A stretch of DNA of 64,000 bases, taken from assembly GCF_900167095.1 (NCBI RefSeq), contig NZ_FUXG01000003.1:28656-92655 (forward strand). Reading direction: 5' to 3'. The DNA is from Oceanospirillum multiglobuliferum. Its GTDB lineage: Bacteria; Pseudomonadota; Gammaproteobacteria; Pseudomonadales; Halomonadaceae. Position numbers and translations under genes: made by a program. Under the pieces are notes generated by a model. It did no database searches, was not told the origin of the DNA, and saw only the letters and a program-made list of their open reading frames with translations. This document shows positions 18,327-29,885 of this stretch, in pieces; within the stretch, counting starts at the first letter, position 1, and each line of letters begins with the position of its first letter.

Positions 18327-18989
18327 TTAGTAGAAGCGAGACATCGTAGATAAATAGCTATTCACTTTACTTGAAGAGATGGCCGTTGGGCTTAGTCTAT
18401 CAGCGATTCTCAGGGTCAATCCCAGCTGGATCAAGGCATCCTTATCTTCAGCGTCTATGCTCTCTGCATCGGCTGAATTATAAAAGCTGTTAAGTTCAGC
18501 AAGCACCGATTTTATATTGGTTTGGCTTGCGGTTGATTGAACGCCATCGAAGTTTTCAATAATTTTTTCAGCGCGATCAAGCGTATCTATCAGCTTGCTA
18601 TCGGGTTTGTCTTTTTTCAGCTCATCACGGAAATCCTGAATGAACTGGGTGACTTTATCCAATGCGCTATTATTCCCCTGTTCTTTAAAACGTGACATAG
18701 GGGAGATCAGCGGCGATAACCTTGATGCTTCAGTGCTATTGATTAAGCCGTATTCTTCAAGCTTAGCGACAAAGTCCGAGGTGATTTGAAAGCCTTTAGT
18801 ACCGTTGCTAAAGAACTCTTGACTCAGCTTCTGCACACCCAGCGCTCTACCAGAAAGAGTAACGCCCTGCTGATTGGACGATGTGCTAGCAGAGGTAGCC
18901 TCTTTAGACTGAACGCCTGTTGTAGCGAGAGCATGGCTATTCGTCTGAAGAACAGACGCATCATATTGTGCAGAGCTGATTCGAAGCAT
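18327..18989 (-). CDS. Unknown protein, Ser/Thr-rich N-terminus
   Basis: A 220-residue protein that I do not recognise. There is no signal peptide or membrane segment. The first ~45 residues are Ser/Thr/Ala/Gln-rich and probably disordered (TTGVQSKEATSASTSSNQQG). The rest looks helical, with LGVQKLSQEFFSNGTKGF, an acidic/basic helix DKVTQFIQDFRDELKKDKPD and a C-terminal LRIADRLSP...YLSTMSRFY. It sits between ispB and rplU, genes that are normally adjacent and divergent, so it is probably an insertion relative to most relatives. ATG 18989 follows a weak AGGTGAAA motif. No terminator is visible after it. Confidence 0.6.
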   Translation of the reverse strand: MLRISSAQYDASVLQTNSHALATTGVQSKEATSASTSSNQQGVTLSGRALGVQKLSQEFFSNGTKGFQITSDFVAKLEEYGLINSTEASRLSPLISPMSRFKEQGNNSALDKVTQFIQDFRDELKKDKPDSKLIDTLDRAEKIIENFDGVQSTASQTNIKSVLAELNSFYNSADAESIDAEDKDALIQLGLTLRIADRLSPTAISSSKVNSYLSTMSRFY

Positions 18990-19262
18990 ATTTTCACCTG
19001 AATAGTGTTTTTACCCTAATTGAGTGCAATATATGAAATAACTGTGCCAAAACTGTTAGAGCCTAAGTTTGCGGGGGATCTAGCTGATGAGAGGTCCGAA
19101 AAATATTCTAAGCGGCAATTCTTTGTCATAAATTAGGCAAGGTTATGCCTAAAGTCTGAGTAACTACTTATTTATCATCCTCTTTTTGATTTGCAACGCA
19201 GGCTAACTTCCAAGCCAAGCAAAATGATCCTTAAAATAGCGGTCTAAATGGGTCTTTTGCTG
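18990..19262. other. Intergenic region upstream of the rplU promoter
   Basis: This is the first part of a 423-base gap between the unknown 220-residue gene and rplU. It is AT-rich and carries no convincing reading frame, tRNA or riboswitch fold that I can see. It presumably contains the minus-strand promoter of the unknown gene; I could not pick one with confidence. Confidence 0.5.
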
Positions 19263-19291
19263 TTGCTGTTGGCAACGGCTTAATATAAAAT
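19263..19291 (+). promoter_or_regulatory. Candidate sigma-70 promoter of rplU-rpmA
   Basis: TTGCTG (-35) and TAAAAT (-10) are separated by exactly 17 bases. They would give a leader of about 110-115 bases before rplU, long enough for ribosomal-protein feedback, which I cannot demonstrate from the sequence. Confidence 0.55.
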
Positions 19292-19412
19292 CCGCGGCCT
19301 GTTTAGCGATACCCTTTGCTCCCTGTCAGATGGTTGCCAGAGCGCTTCCATTCGAATCAGGTAAGTAAGAAGCATCCTTCCTGCTAAACACTGCTGTATT
19401 TTGGAGACAAGA

Positions 19413-19724
19413 ATGTACGCAGTTATTAAAAGTGGCGGTAAGCAATACCGTGTTAACCAAGGCGAAGTAATCAAGCTAGAGAAACTGGAATTAGAAACTG
19501 GTTCTTCTTTTGATTTCGACGAAGTTCTTCTAGTAGCAGATGGCGATGACGTTAAAGTTGGCGCGCCATTGGTTGCTGGTGCAAAAGTGACGGCTGAAGT
19601 AGTTAGTCATGGTCGTGGCGATAAAGTAACTATTATCAAGTTCCGTCGTCGTAAGCACCACATGAAGCGTCAAGGCCACCGTCAGTGGTTTACAGAAGTG
19701 AAAATCACCAGCATCGCTGGTTAA
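19413..19724 (+). CDS. rplU: 50S ribosomal protein L21
   Basis: A 103-residue protein with the standard L21 start [14 protein letters not shown] and the 23S-rRNA-binding [14 protein letters not shown] near the C-terminus. The frame extends to TTG 19401, but ATG 19413 has GGAG at 6-base spacing and gives the family N-terminus. It is co-transcribed with rpmA 57 bases downstream. Confidence 0.97.
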   Translation: MYAVIKSGGKQYRVNQGEVIKLEKLELETGSSFDFDEVLLVADGDDVKVGAPLVAGAKVTAEVVSHGRGDKVTIIKFRRRKHHMKRQGHRQWFTEVKITSIAG

Positions 19725-19781
19725 TTCACCTCTCTACGGATTCGACGTAGTCGGCAAGATTAACTTAACGAGGATGTACAC

Positions 19782-20042
19782 ATGGCTCACAAAAAAGCTG
19801 GTGGTAGTACCCGTAACGGTCGCGATTCGGAATCGAAACGCCTAGGTGTCAAACGTTTTGGCGGCCAAGTAGTAAAAGCAGGCAACATCATTGTTCGCCA
19901 GCGCGGTACCAAGTTCCACGCAGGTGTGAACGTTGGTATGGGTAAAGACCACACTCTGTTTGCAACTGCAGACGGTGTAGTAAAGTTTGAAGTGCGTGGC
20001 GCGAAAAACCGTAAAACGGTTACAATCGTTCCTGCTGCATAA
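19782..20042 (+). CDS. rpmA: 50S ribosomal protein L27
   Basis: An 86-residue protein starting [20 protein letters not shown], the invariant N-terminus of L27 that reaches the peptidyl-transferase centre. No N-terminal cleavage extension (as in Firmicutes) is present. GAGG precedes the ATG. It is followed at once by two hairpins that probably end the rplU-rpmA transcript. Confidence 0.97.
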   Translation: MAHKKAGGSTRNGRDSESKRLGVKRFGGQVVKAGNIIVRQRGTKFHAGVNVGMGKDHTLFATADGVVKFEVRGAKNRKTVTIVPAA

Positions 20043-20092
20043 AACCGATTTCGATCGGTTTGAAAAAGCCTCGCCGTGTGCGGGGCTTTTTT
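20042..20092 (+). terminator. Tandem hairpins after rpmA: UUCG-capped stem plus intrinsic terminator
   Basis: The first hairpin, AAACCGAT-TTCG-ATCGGTTT (20042-20061), has a perfect 8-bp stem capped by a TTCG loop. It begins on the last base of the stop codon. The second (20063-20092) pairs AAAAAGCCTCGC with GCGGGGCTTTTT, includes one U-G pair and ends in a T-run. Confidence 0.88.
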
Positions 20093-20269
20093 CGTATCAG
20101 CAGTTTGAGTGAGAAATCATCCTGCTGACGTGACTTTTTCCATCGGTGCCATCCGATCTGGGGCATCGAACACCTGTCATTGTCAGGGCTTTTCAAAGGC
20201 TAATGAAAAATCGGGAACGCCTGTCTACGCTTGAAGTTTAGGCGTAAGACGGTATCGGGGCCAGATTGA

Positions 20270-21520
<1,251 letters not shown>

Positions 21521-21579
21521 GCAGCCCGCACAAGGCTTGTTTGGGGTGTGAAATTAATTCTTGAGTAGGTGGACGGACG

Positions 21580-22701
21580 ATGTCGCAGCGTGACAGATTA
21601 GTGCGCGCAAAACGGGTCGTGGTAAAAATTGGCAGTGCTTTACTGACCAATGATGGCAAAGGTTTAGATCTACCTGCCATCACCGCATGGGTTGAGCAGA
21701 TGGCAGCTTTGCATCAGCAAGGTATCGAGCTAGTGCTAGTATCTTCTGGCTCTGTGGCCGAAGGCATGACTCGACTTGGACTCACCGAGCGACCGTCCGC
21801 CCTGCATCAATTACAAGCCGCTGCCGCTGTTGGTCAGATGGGATTGGTGCAGGCCTACGAAAGCCAGTTTATTCGTCATGGTATTCGTGCAGCGCAAATT
21901 TTGCTCACCCACGATGACTTGTCGAATCGTAAGCGTTATCTCAATGCGCGCAGTGCTATCAAAGCGCTGTTAGAGCTGAAAGTGATCCCGATTATCAATG
22001 AAAACGATACCGTGGTGACAGATGAGATTCGCTTTGGTGATAACGACACCTTAGGGGCTTTGGTTGCAAACTTACTGGAGGCAGATGCACTGATCATTCT
22101 GACCGACCAAGAAGGCTTGTTTACCGCTGACCCACGCTCAAACCCTGATGCAACTTTGATCACTGAAACCTTGGCTGACGACCCTAAGCTCGCTGAAATG
22201 GCAGGGGATGGTGGACGTTTAGGTCGTGGCGGTATGATCACCAAAGTACGCGCAGCAGGTTTGGCAGCACGCTCTGGTGCGGCAACCTTAGTTGCCAGTG
22301 GGCGTCAACCCAATGTTTTAGTGCGCGCCATAAAAGGCGAATCCTTCGGCACCTTATTCTTGCCAGAGGATACACCTTGGGCGGCACGTAAACGTTGGCT
22401 GGCGGGCCATCTGCAAACCAGAGGCACCTTGGTGATAGACGCTGGCGCAGTACGTGTATTGCGTGAGAAAAACTCCAGCTTACTGCCAGTGGGTGTGAAG
22501 CAGGTTAATGGCCGCTTCCGCCGTGGTGACATGGTGCAGTGCGTAAGCGAACAGGGTGAGCTGATCGCCAAAGGCTTGGTCAACTATGATCAAGAAGACT
22601 CGTTGAAAATTCTGGGACAACCCAGTCATCGAATTACAGAACTATTAGGTTATGTGGCTGAACCAGAGCTAATTAACCGCGATAATCTGGTTTTGGTGTA
22701 A
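21580..22701 (+). CDS. proB: Glutamate 5-kinase
   Basis: A 373-residue enzyme that phosphorylates glutamate in the first step of proline synthesis. The amino-acid-kinase domain (~1-260) begins [11 protein letters not shown] and has SSGSVAEG (~48), [17 protein letters not shown] (~142-158) and [14 protein letters not shown]-terminal PUA domain (~280-365; [16 protein letters not shown]) follows, as in the long bacterial form. It is 59 bases downstream of obgE on the same strand. Proline feedback inhibition is expected from the family, not shown here. Confidence 0.95.
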   Translation: MSQRDRLVRAKRVVVKIGSALLTNDGKGLDLPAITAWVEQMAALHQQGIELVLVSSGSVAEGMTRLGLTERPSALHQLQAAAAVGQMGLVQAYESQFIRHGIRAAQILLTHDDLSNRKRYLNARSAIKALLELKVIPIINENDTVVTDEIRFGDNDTLGALVANLLEADALIILTDQEGLFTADPRSNPDATLITETLADDPKLAEMAGDGGRLGRGGMITKVRAAGLAARSGAATLVASGRQPNVLVRAIKGESFGTLFLPEDTPWAARKRWLAGHLQTRGTLVIDAGAVRVLREKNSSLLPVGVKQVNGRFRRGDMVQCVSEQGELIAKGLVNYDQEDSLKILGQPSHRITELLGYVAEPELINRDNLVLV

Positions 22702-22785
22702 GACGAGAAAGATTTATATAGATAAAATTGTGTTTAGGGCTGTTCATTCGCGGTACTTTGCCGTAAAATTCGCAGCCCTTAATAC

Positions 22786-22814
22786 TTGACATTTAACTGA
22801 GATGAGCACATAGT
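22786..22814 (+). promoter_or_regulatory. Candidate sigma-70 promoter of rpsT
   Basis: A consensus TTGACA is followed by 17 bases and CATAGT (4 of 6 matches to the -10 consensus). It would place the rpsT start codon about 40 bases downstream of transcription start. Confidence 0.55.
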
Positions 22815-22858
22815 GCGCGTCTCAATTTTTAGAACCGAATTCTCCAAGGAGCTTAACT

Positions 22859-23125
22859 GTGGCGAATATCGCATCTGCAAAAAAACGTGCACGCCAGGCT
22901 GAAAAGCAACGCAATCACAATGCAAGCCTGCGCTCCATGGTGCGCACCTATATCAAGCGTGTAATTGCGGCAGTTGAAGCGGGTGATTATGCTAAAGCGA
23001 CTACTGAATTTAACGTAGCGCAGCCAGTTATCGACCGTATTGCTGATAAAGGCATCATCTCTAAGAACAAAGCAGCTCGTACTAAGAGCCGCTTAAATGC
23101 ACGAGTGAAAGCTCTGGCAGCGTAA
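22859..23125 (+). CDS. rpsT: 30S ribosomal protein S20
   Basis: An 88-residue, strongly basic protein starting [18 protein letters not shown], the S20 hallmark. Its C-terminal helix ([17 protein letters not shown]) is also typical. Translation starts at GTG 22859 after AAGGAG, a weak start that fits the known self-limited expression of S20 in E. coli. It is monocistronic, between its own promoter and terminator. Confidence 0.97.
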   Translation: MANIASAKKRARQAEKQRNHNASLRSMVRTYIKRVIAAVEAGDYAKATTEFNVAQPVIDRIADKGIISKNKAARTKSRLNARVKALAA

Positions 23126-23144
23126 TTTGAGTGATGGCTTGAAC

Positions 23145-23172
23145 AAAAAGACCGGCTTAGGCCGGTTTTTTT
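23145..23172 (+). terminator. Intrinsic terminator of rpsT
   Basis: ACCGGC-TTAG-GCCGGT with flanking A-run and T-run (seven T) directly after rpsT. Classical intrinsic terminator form. Confidence 0.92.
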
Positions 23173-23206
23173 GTGCCTGAATTTTGCCTGATGAAGAGCT
23201 TAACTT

Positions 23207-24787
23207 ATGTCATCAACAGCACAACCCTCTGCAACACCACCAACCGAGCCGCCTAAAAAGTCAGGGCTATTACGTTCAGGTCTACTGGTTAGCATCATGA
23301 CCTTGTTATCGCGCGTATTAGGTTTGGCGCGAGATATTGTTATTGCAGGTTTATTTGGTGCAGGATCAGGCGCTGACGCCTTTTTTGTGGCCTTTAAAAT
23401 TCCCAACTTTTTACGTCGACTCTTTGCCGAGGGCGCATTTAACCAAGCCTTTGTGCCTGTACTGTCAGAATATCGTAGTCAGCGTGACAAAAATGCGGTG
23501 CAAAATCTTATCAACTACGTAGCAGGCACATTAGGGCTAACACTGACCGCGATCACCGCCTTGGCGATTGTGGCTGCTCCAGTTTTGGTCTGGGTGTTTG
23601 CCCCCGGCTTTAGCCAATCCCCTGAAAAACAGGCTTTAACCGCAGAGTTATTACAGATCACCTTTCCTTATTTATTGCTGATCTCGTTAACCGCATTTTC
23701 AGGCAGTATTCTGAACAGCTACGACCGCTTTGCAGTGCCCGCTTTTACACCTGTGTTGTTGAACCTGTCCTTAATCGGCTCTGCACTTTGGTTAACGCCT
23801 TATATGGCTGAGCCTGTAATGGCACTGGCTTGGGGCGTATTGATTGCAGGTATGGCGCAGCTACTCTTCCAACTGCCCTTTTTAGCCCAAATTGGTTTTT
23901 TACCTAAGCCTAAAGTCAGTTGGCATGATGAAGGCGTAAAACGCATTTTAAAACTGATGGCTCCCGCACTGTTTGGGGTTTCTGTCAGCCAAATCAATTT
24001 ACTGTTAGATACCGTGCTGGCTTCGTTCTTAATCAGCGGCAGTGTGTCTTGGTTATATTATTCTGACCGACTGGTTGAACTACCGCTGGGTGTGTTTGCC
24101 ATCGCCATTGCCACCGTAATTCTGCCGAGCTTATCGACCCGCCATGCAGAAAAATCAACAGAAGCCTTCGCCAAAACCCTAGATTGGGCGGTACGTATGG
24201 TGCTATTAATCGCAGTGCCTGCTGCATTAGCCTTGGCGTTACTGGCTGAACCGCTGCTTTATACCCTGTTTCAATATGGCGCCATGACCCCTCATGATGT
24301 GGATATGGCGGCCATGAGTTTGCGAGCTTATGCCGTAGGTTTAATCGCCTTTATGCTGATCAAGGTGTTAGCCCCCGGATACTACGCCCGCCAAGACACC
24401 AAAACCCCCGTTAAAATCGGCATTAAAGCGATGGTGGCCAATATGATCTTTAACCTGATGCTGGTGTTTTGGTTAGATCATGCAGGCTTAGCCTTAGCCA
24501 CTTCGCTGTCAGCCTTTTTAAACGCGGCACTGCTTTGGTATGGGCTGAAAAAAAGCGGTGTGTTTGTCTGGCAACAAGGTTGGTCAAAATACTTGCTACA
24601 ATTGCTATTAAGCGCCAGCAGCTTAGTGGCTGTGCTACTGCTTTTTCAACCTGAACTGAGCGCATGGCAGGGGGCTGATTGGCTGCAACGTGGTATGTGG
24701 ATGGCAGGTTTGGTCGGCGCAGGCATTGCGGTATTTGTGCTTACTCTAGTGCTGACAGGATTGCGCTTGCGGGATATTCGCCATTAA
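23207..24787 (+). CDS. murJ: Lipid II flippase MurJ
   Basis: A 526-residue inner-membrane protein with about 14 hydrophobic segments that flips the peptidoglycan precursor lipid II. The N-terminal LLSRVLGLARDIVIAGLFGAG and FFVAFKIPNFLRRLFAEGAFNQAF are the family signature, with the functionally important arginines present. The first ~20 residues are Ser/Pro-rich and cytoplasmic. The upstream rpsT and downstream ribF match the conserved rpsT-murJ-ribF-ileS-lspA order. Confidence 0.95.
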   Translation: MSSTAQPSATPPTEPPKKSGLLRSGLLVSIMTLLSRVLGLARDIVIAGLFGAGSGADAFFVAFKIPNFLRRLFAEGAFNQAFVPVLSEYRSQRDKNAVQNLINYVAGTLGLTLTAITALAIVAAPVLVWVFAPGFSQSPEKQALTAELLQITFPYLLLISLTAFSGSILNSYDRFAVPAFTPVLLNLSLIGSALWLTPYMAEPVMALAWGVLIAGMAQLLFQLPFLAQIGFLPKPKVSWHDEGVKRILKLMAPALFGVSVSQINLLLDTVLASFLISGSVSWLYYSDRLVELPLGVFAIAIATVILPSLSTRHAEKSTEAFAKTLDWAVRMVLLIAVPAALALALLAEPLLYTLFQYGAMTPHDVDMAAMSLRAYAVGLIAFMLIKVLAPGYYARQDTKTPVKIGIKAMVANMIFNLMLVFWLDHAGLALATSLSAFLNAALLWYGLKKSGVFVWQQGWSKYLLQLLLSASSLVAVLLLFQPELSAWQGADWLQRGMWMAGLVGAGIAVFVLTLVLTGLRLRDIRH

Positions 24788-24931
24788 AAAAATAGTAAAT
24801 GCTATAAGTCTACCTATAGATAAAATCAATCGCTCAGGTAAGAGATCAGTGAAAAGGTGCAGTGTGCGTTTATTTCGTTATAATCGGTCTCTTTTGATTT
24901 AAAACCGACTGGCGTTAGAAACTGGAGCAAA

Positions 24932-25915
24932 ATGGAACTGATTCGAGGTCTGCACAACTTACGCAAAAAACACCAAGGTTGTGTTGTCACCATTGGTAAT
25001 TTTGATGGGGTGCATCTGGGGCATCAGGCGGTTTTGCAGCAGGTGAAAGCCAAAGCTGAAGAACTTAATCTGCCTTCTGTGGTGGTGATTTTTGAGCCTC
25101 AGCCCAGAGAGTTTTTTGCAGGCAGTCAAGCCCCTGCGCGTATCACCCGCTTTCGTGACAAAGTAGAGCGTTTAAAAGCCCAAGGGGTTGATCGCGTTTT
25201 ATGTTTGTCCTTTAACCGCCGCCTTGCCAGTTTATCGGCGCAAGCTTTTATTGAGCAGGTTTTGCTGGCAGGTTTAGGGGTGCGTTATTTGGTGGTGGGA
25301 GATGATTTCCGCTTTGGCTGTGATCGTTCCGGCAACTTTGCCTTGTTAAAGCAGGCGGGTGCAGCTCAAGGCTTTGAAGTGGCCAATACGCATACTTTTG
25401 AAGTGGCCGCTGAGCGAGTCAGCAGTACTCGTATTCGACAAGTGCTGGCGGATGCCAATTTTGTTTTAGCCCAAAACCTATTGGGGTTGCCTTATCAGAT
25501 CAGTGGCCGTGTGATTCATGGCCAAAAGCTAGGTCGCCAGTTGGGCGTACCTACTGCAAATCTATCATTGCAGAACAAACAACCTGCTCTGCAAGGGGTT
25601 TATGCGGTGCTGATGGCAACACAAGATCAAGTGCTACGCCAAGGGGTTGCCAATATTGGTAATCGCCCAACGGTGTCAGGGGTTCGCCCCGCGCTTGAGG
25701 TCAATTTATTCGATTTTAATGGTGATTTGTACGGTCAACGGGTGCAGGTCATTTTTTGCAGTAAACTGCGGGACGAAGTGCGCTTTGCTAATGTCGAAGC
25801 GTTGCGTGAGCAGATTCAACGAGATCAGCTTGCCGCCCGAGCCTATTTTGCAAACCATGCCGATCAAGGCATTCCGTTGGCACAAAATAAGCTAAACCTA
25901 ACGGACAACCTGTAA
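24932..25915 (+). CDS. ribF: Bifunctional riboflavin kinase / FMN adenylyltransferase
   Basis: A 327-residue enzyme converting riboflavin to FMN and then FAD. The N-terminal adenylyltransferase domain has TIGNFDGVHLGHQAVL (~19-34), VVGDDFRFGCDRSGN (~126) and RVSSTRIRQ. The C-terminal kinase domain has GRVIHGQKLGRQLGVPTANL (~192-211) and ANIGNRPTV. ATG 24932 is preceded by GGAG. A good -10 box, TATAAT at 24879-24884, lies about 50 bases upstream, but I see no strong -35. It is 41 bases before ileS, so probably the start of the ribF-ileS-lspA-fkpB-ispH operon. Confidence 0.95.
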   Translation: MELIRGLHNLRKKHQGCVVTIGNFDGVHLGHQAVLQQVKAKAEELNLPSVVVIFEPQPREFFAGSQAPARITRFRDKVERLKAQGVDRVLCLSFNRRLASLSAQAFIEQVLLAGLGVRYLVVGDDFRFGCDRSGNFALLKQAGAAQGFEVANTHTFEVAAERVSSTRIRQVLADANFVLAQNLLGLPYQISGRVIHGQKLGRQLGVPTANLSLQNKQPALQGVYAVLMATQDQVLRQGVANIGNRPTVSGVRPALEVNLFDFNGDLYGQRVQVIFCSKLRDEVRFANVEALREQIQRDQLAARAYFANHADQGIPLAQNKLNLTDNL

Positions 25916-25956
25916 CGCATTCATTTAAAACCCTATTTTAGCAGCGATATTCAGCC

Positions 25957-28770
25957 ATGAGCGACTATAAAGACACTCTCAATCTGCCAGATACCGATTT
26001 CCCTATGCGCGGCAATTTGCCAGCTCGTGAACCTGATCGCCTAAAGCGTTGGGACGAGATTGGCTTGTACAACTTGCTACGTAAAACCGGTGAAGGTCGG
26101 CCAAAATTTGTGCTACATGATGGCCCTCCTTATGCCAACGGTAGTATTCACATTGGTCATGCCGTTAACAAAATTCTGAAAGATATGATCGTGAAGTCGC
26201 GCACACTTTCAGGCTTTGACGCACCTTATGTACCGGGTTGGGACTGTCATGGTCTACCAATTGAGCACAAAGTAGAAACCATGATTGGGCGCGCAGGCGA
26301 CAAAGTGCCTTTTAGCGAGTTTCGTAAGAAGTGCCGCGAATATGCTGCTGAACAGGTTGCGGGTCAAAAAGCGGGTTTTATCCGTTTAGGGATCAGTGGT
26401 GATTGGGATAATCCTTATCTGACCATGAACTTTGAAACCGAGGCCAACATTGTGCGCGCCCTTGGCCGCATCGTTGAAAACGGCCACTTAGTAAAAGGTT
26501 ACAAGCCTGTTTACTGGAGTGTGGTGGGTCAGTCTGCTTTGGCTGAAGCGGAAGTAGAATATCAAGACAAAACCTCTATCGCGTTAGACGTGGCTTTCAC
26601 TTTTATTGATCAAAGCCAAGTGCTGGCGCAGTTTGGTAATCCAGCGGGTGAGGGTGATGTCTCTGTTGTGATCTGGACCACAACGGGCTGGACATTGCCA
26701 GTTAACCAAGCGGTGTCTCTACATGCCGACTTAGACTATGCCTTAGTACAAGTGCGCGATCAGCGTTATGTTCTAGCGGCGGAAATGGTCGAAGGCATTA
26801 TGGCACGTTGGGGCGTTGATCAGTTCAACGTATTGGCTGTGACCAAAGGCCAAAGCTTAGAAAATCTATCGCTACAGCACCCTTTCTTTGCCAAGCAAGT
26901 GCCTGTGATCTTAGGTGATCATGTTACTACAGATGCGGGTACGGGTGCCGTACACACCGCGCCTGATCACGGTATGGAAGACTTTGTCGTGGGCAAAGCT
27001 TACGGCTTAGGCACTATCAATTTAGTACAAGCCGATGGTACTTATAGCGCAGAAGCGGGCGAGCTTGCAGGTGTTCATGTTTACAAAGCTGACAAGCCTG
27101 TAATGGAAGCTCTAGAGCGTGAAGGCAAACTGGTTCACCACAAGGCGTTCCAGCACAGCTATCCGCATTGCTGGCGCACCAAAACCCCGTTGATCTACCG
27201 TGCAACCCCGCAGTGGTTTGTGTCGATGGATGCCAAAGGGTTAAAACAAGATGCGCTGACCGCCATTAAAGGTGTGCAGTGGTTCCCTGCTTGGGGACAA
27301 AACCGTATTGAAGCGATGGTTGAGCAAAGCCCAGATTGGTGTGTTTCACGCCAACGCACTTGGGGTGTGCCTATTACGTTATTCATCAACAAAGACACTG
27401 ATGAACTACACCCGAACACTGCTGAACTGATCGAGCAGGTAGCGCTGAGAATCGAAAAAACCGGTATCGACGCTTGGTTTGATCTGGATGCGGCTGAGCT
27501 GCTAGGTGCAGAAGCTGATCAGTATTACAAAGTCACCGACACCTTAGATGTGTGGTTTGACTCGGGTGTTACACACCATGCGGTATTACGTCCACGTGAA
27601 GAGTTGACCTTCCCAGCCGATTTGTACCTAGAAGGTTCAGATCAGCACCGTGGTTGGTTCCAATCGTCTTTGAAAACCTCTATCGCCATCAACGGCTGTG
27701 CGCCATATAAACAAGTATTGACGCATGGTTTCACGGTGGATGAGAAAGGCTACAAAATGTCCAAGTCATTGGGCAACGTGATTGCACCGCAGGAAGTGAC
27801 CGATACTCTAGGTGCAGACATTTTACGTCTGTGGGTTGCGGCAACCGATTACTCAGGTGAGATGGCGGTTTCTAAGCAGATTTTGCAACGTACCTCAGAT
27901 TCTTATCGTCGTATTCGTAACACTGCGCGTTTCTTATTGGCTAACCTAAAAGGCTTCAATCCTGAAACCGATATGGTGCCCGTTGATCAGATGATGTCGT
28001 TAGACTGTTGGGCGGTTGATCGTACACTGCAACTACAAAATGAGTTGCTAGAGTCTTATGACGAGTACCACTTCTTAAGTGTGTATCAGAAAGTACACAA
28101 CTTCTGCGCGCAAGATTTGGGTGGTTTCTATCTGGATATCATCAAAGATCGTCAGTACACCACTAAGCCGAACAGTTTGCCCCGTCGTTCATGCCAAACT
28201 GCGCTGTATCACATTGTTGAAGCTTTGGCGCGTTGGATTGCACCTGTACTGTCTTTCACCGCAGAAGAGATCTACGAAAACATTCCGGGTCAGCGTGAGC
28301 AAACCGTTTTTGTCACCACTTGGTATGACGGCTTGTTCAGCATGCCAGAAGGCGGCGAGATGGATCGTGCCTACTGGAATCGTGTGATGGATGTGAAAGA
28401 AGCGGTTAACAAAGCCCTTGAAGATGCGCGTTCTGCGGGTCAAATCAAAGGTTCTATGGCGACTGAAATCACGCTTTATGCTGACGATGAGCTGCAAGCC
28501 TTGCTGGCACGTTTAGAGGATGAACTGCGTTTTGTACTGTTAACCTCTTCGGCGGTCATTAAGCCATTGGCAGAAGCAGGTGAGGCAGCAGCAACGGAAC
28601 TTAGTGGCCTGAAAGTTGCCGTAGAAGGTTCTAAACATGCGAAGTGTGAACGCTGCTGGCACCACCGTGAAGACGTGGGTCAACATGCAGAGCACCCAGG
28701 CTTATGTGGTCGTTGCGTGAGCAACTTGCCTGAAGGTGAAGGCGAGGGTGAGCAGCGCCGCTTTGCTTAA
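25957..28770 (+). CDS. ileS: Isoleucyl-tRNA synthetase
   Basis: A 937-residue class I synthetase charging tRNA-Ile. It has the HIGH motif in [15 protein letters not shown] (~58-72), an editing (CP1) domain in the first half with [12 protein letters not shown] and the [12 protein letters not shown] loop, and KMSKS near residue 600 ([10 protein letters not shown]). The anticodon-binding domain follows. A C-terminal zinc finger keeps four cysteines (CERCW...CGRC). This is the bacterial type 1 enzyme, the form sensitive to mupirocin, by family. It overlaps no neighbour; lspA starts 35 bases later. Confidence 0.97.
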   Translation: MSDYKDTLNLPDTDFPMRGNLPAREPDRLKRWDEIGLYNLLRKTGEGRPKFVLHDGPPYANGSIHIGHAVNKILKDMIVKSRTLSGFDAPYVPGWDCHGLPIEHKVETMIGRAGDKVPFSEFRKKCREYAAEQVAGQKAGFIRLGISGDWDNPYLTMNFETEANIVRALGRIVENGHLVKGYKPVYWSVVGQSALAEAEVEYQDKTSIALDVAFTFIDQSQVLAQFGNPAGEGDVSVVIWTTTGWTLPVNQAVSLHADLDYALVQVRDQRYVLAAEMVEGIMARWGVDQFNVLAVTKGQSLENLSLQHPFFAKQVPVILGDHVTTDAGTGAVHTAPDHGMEDFVVGKAYGLGTINLVQADGTYSAEAGELAGVHVYKADKPVMEALEREGKLVHHKAFQHSYPHCWRTKTPLIYRATPQWFVSMDAKGLKQDALTAIKGVQWFPAWGQNRIEAMVEQSPDWCVSRQRTWGVPITLFINKDTDELHPNTAELIEQVALRIEKTGIDAWFDLDAAELLGAEADQYYKVTDTLDVWFDSGVTHHAVLRPREELTFPADLYLEGSDQHRGWFQSSLKTSIAINGCAPYKQVLTHGFTVDEKGYKMSKSLGNVIAPQEVTDTLGADILRLWVAATDYSGEMAVSKQILQRTSDSYRRIRNTARFLLANLKGFNPETDMVPVDQMMSLDCWAVDRTLQLQNELLESYDEYHFLSVYQKVHNFCAQDLGGFYLDIIKDRQYTTKPNSLPRRSCQTALYHIVEALARWIAPVLSFTAEEIYENIPGQREQTVFVTTWYDGLFSMPEGGEMDRAYWNRVMDVKEAVNKALEDARSAGQIKGSMATEITLYADDELQALLARLEDELRFVLLTSSAVIKPLAEAGEAAATELSGLKVAVEGSKHAKCERCWHHREDVGQHAEHPGLCGRCVSNLPEGEGEGEQRRFA

Positions 28771-28805
28771 GCCTGCAAACTTTCATCATCAGTAGTGAAA
28801 AAAAC

Positions 28806-29375
28806 GTGACTAAAGACCTATCCACTGACAACAAGAGCACCCCAAAGGGTGCTCTGAATAACACTGGTAAATTGGGGCAGCTTTCTTGGTTATGGCTGTC
28901 GATTCTCGTCATCATACTGGATTTAGGCAGCAAGGCTTGGGTCAGTGCAGAGTTTACTTATGCACAGGTGCTGCCCGTTTGGCCAGTATTCAGTTTTACG
29001 CTGTTACACAATACAGGGGCTGCTTTTAGCTTTTTGGCAGACGCTTCTGGTTGGCAACGCTGGTTTTTTACCATCATTGCTATTGTCATCAGCACGGTGT
29101 TATTGGTTTGGCTGAAACGTCTTAAGCCTCATGAAACTTGGTTAGCCTGTGCGCTGGCTTTAGTTTTGGGTGGTGCTTTAGGTAATCTCTATGATCGAGT
29201 GGTGTTGGGCTATGTGGTCGACTTTTTACTCTTTCACTGGGAAAACAGTTATTTCCCCGCGTTTAATATTGCAGACAGTGCCATCACCCTAGGCGGAATC
29301 ATGCTGGCTTGGGATATGGTGCGTAATCCAGAGGGTAAAACTGCCTCTCAATCAGATTTAAACGACTCAAAATAG
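28806..29375 (+). CDS. lspA: Lipoprotein signal peptidase (signal peptidase II)
   Basis: A 189-residue inner-membrane aspartyl protease that cleaves prolipoproteins after diacylglyceryl transfer. There are four membrane helices. The conserved [20 protein letters not shown] (first catalytic Asp) and [11 protein letters not shown] (second catalytic Asp) are all present. An extra hydrophilic N-terminal ~25 residues precedes the first helix. The start is GTG at 28806. Placement between ileS and fkpB is the classical order. Confidence 0.95.
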   Translation: MTKDLSTDNKSTPKGALNNTGKLGQLSWLWLSILVIILDLGSKAWVSAEFTYAQVLPVWPVFSFTLLHNTGAAFSFLADASGWQRWFFTIIAIVISTVLLVWLKRLKPHETWLACALALVLGGALGNLYDRVVLGYVVDFLLFHWENSYFPAFNIADSAITLGGIMLAWDMVRNPEGKTASQSDLNDSK

Positions 29376-29411
29376 CCCTTAAACGGCAACGGTATTTAAA
29401 AGGTATAACAG

Positions 29412-29885
29412 ATGAGTGAACATTTAATCGGCTCAGGGATGCGCGTCACACTGAACTTTGCCCTGAAGTTGGAAGATGGTGCAGTTGTCGATAGCACCTT
29501 TGACAAAGCCCCTGCCAGCTTAGTCATAGGCGATGGCAATCTACCTGAAAACTTTGAAGCTTTCTTGCTCGGCCTAAGCGCAGGTCAGCACGAAGTCTTC
29601 ACCGTTACCCCAGAAAAAGCCTTTGGTCAGCATAACCCAAGCAACGTGCAAGTATTGCCTCGTAGCCAGTTTGCGCCTGACCTAACACTAGAGAAAGGTT
29701 TGATCTTAAGTTTTGCAGACAAAGCTAACGGTGAGCTACCAGGGGTAATCGCTGATTTTGATGAGCAGAAAGTCAGTGTCGACTTTAATCATCCACTGGC
29801 AGGCCACACTTTAAATTTTGAAGTGCAAATTATCGCGGTTGAGCCTGCTGAACAGAACAGTACCAGTGAGGCGAGTGTATCTTAA
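29412..29885 (+). CDS. fkpB: FKBP-type peptidyl-prolyl isomerase, SlpA type
   Basis: A 157-residue cytoplasmic isomerase-chaperone of the SlyD/FkpB family: VTLNFALKLEDGAVVDSTF (~11-29), then an inserted chaperone flap (GLSAGQHEVFTVTPEKAFGQ) and a C-terminal HPLAGHTLNFEVQIIAVE. Unlike SlyD it has no His/Cys-rich metal tail. Its stop codon TAA is immediately followed by the ispH ATG, so the two are translationally coupled. Confidence 0.93.
   Translation: MSEHLIGSGMRVTLNFALKLEDGAVVDSTFDKAPASLVIGDGNLPENFEAFLLGLSAGQHEVFTVTPEKAFGQHNPSNVQVLPRSQFAPDLTLEKGLILSFADKANGELPGVIADFDEQKVSVDFNHPLAGHTLNFEVQIIAVEPAEQNSTSEASVS

Noticed and set aside
18990-19060. Sigma-54-like sequence (TGGCACAGTTATTTCA on the minus strand) upstream of the unknown 220-residue gene
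   Set aside because: The -24 part matches, but the -12 element reads TTTCA instead of TTGCA/T at the critical G, so I do not call it a promoter.
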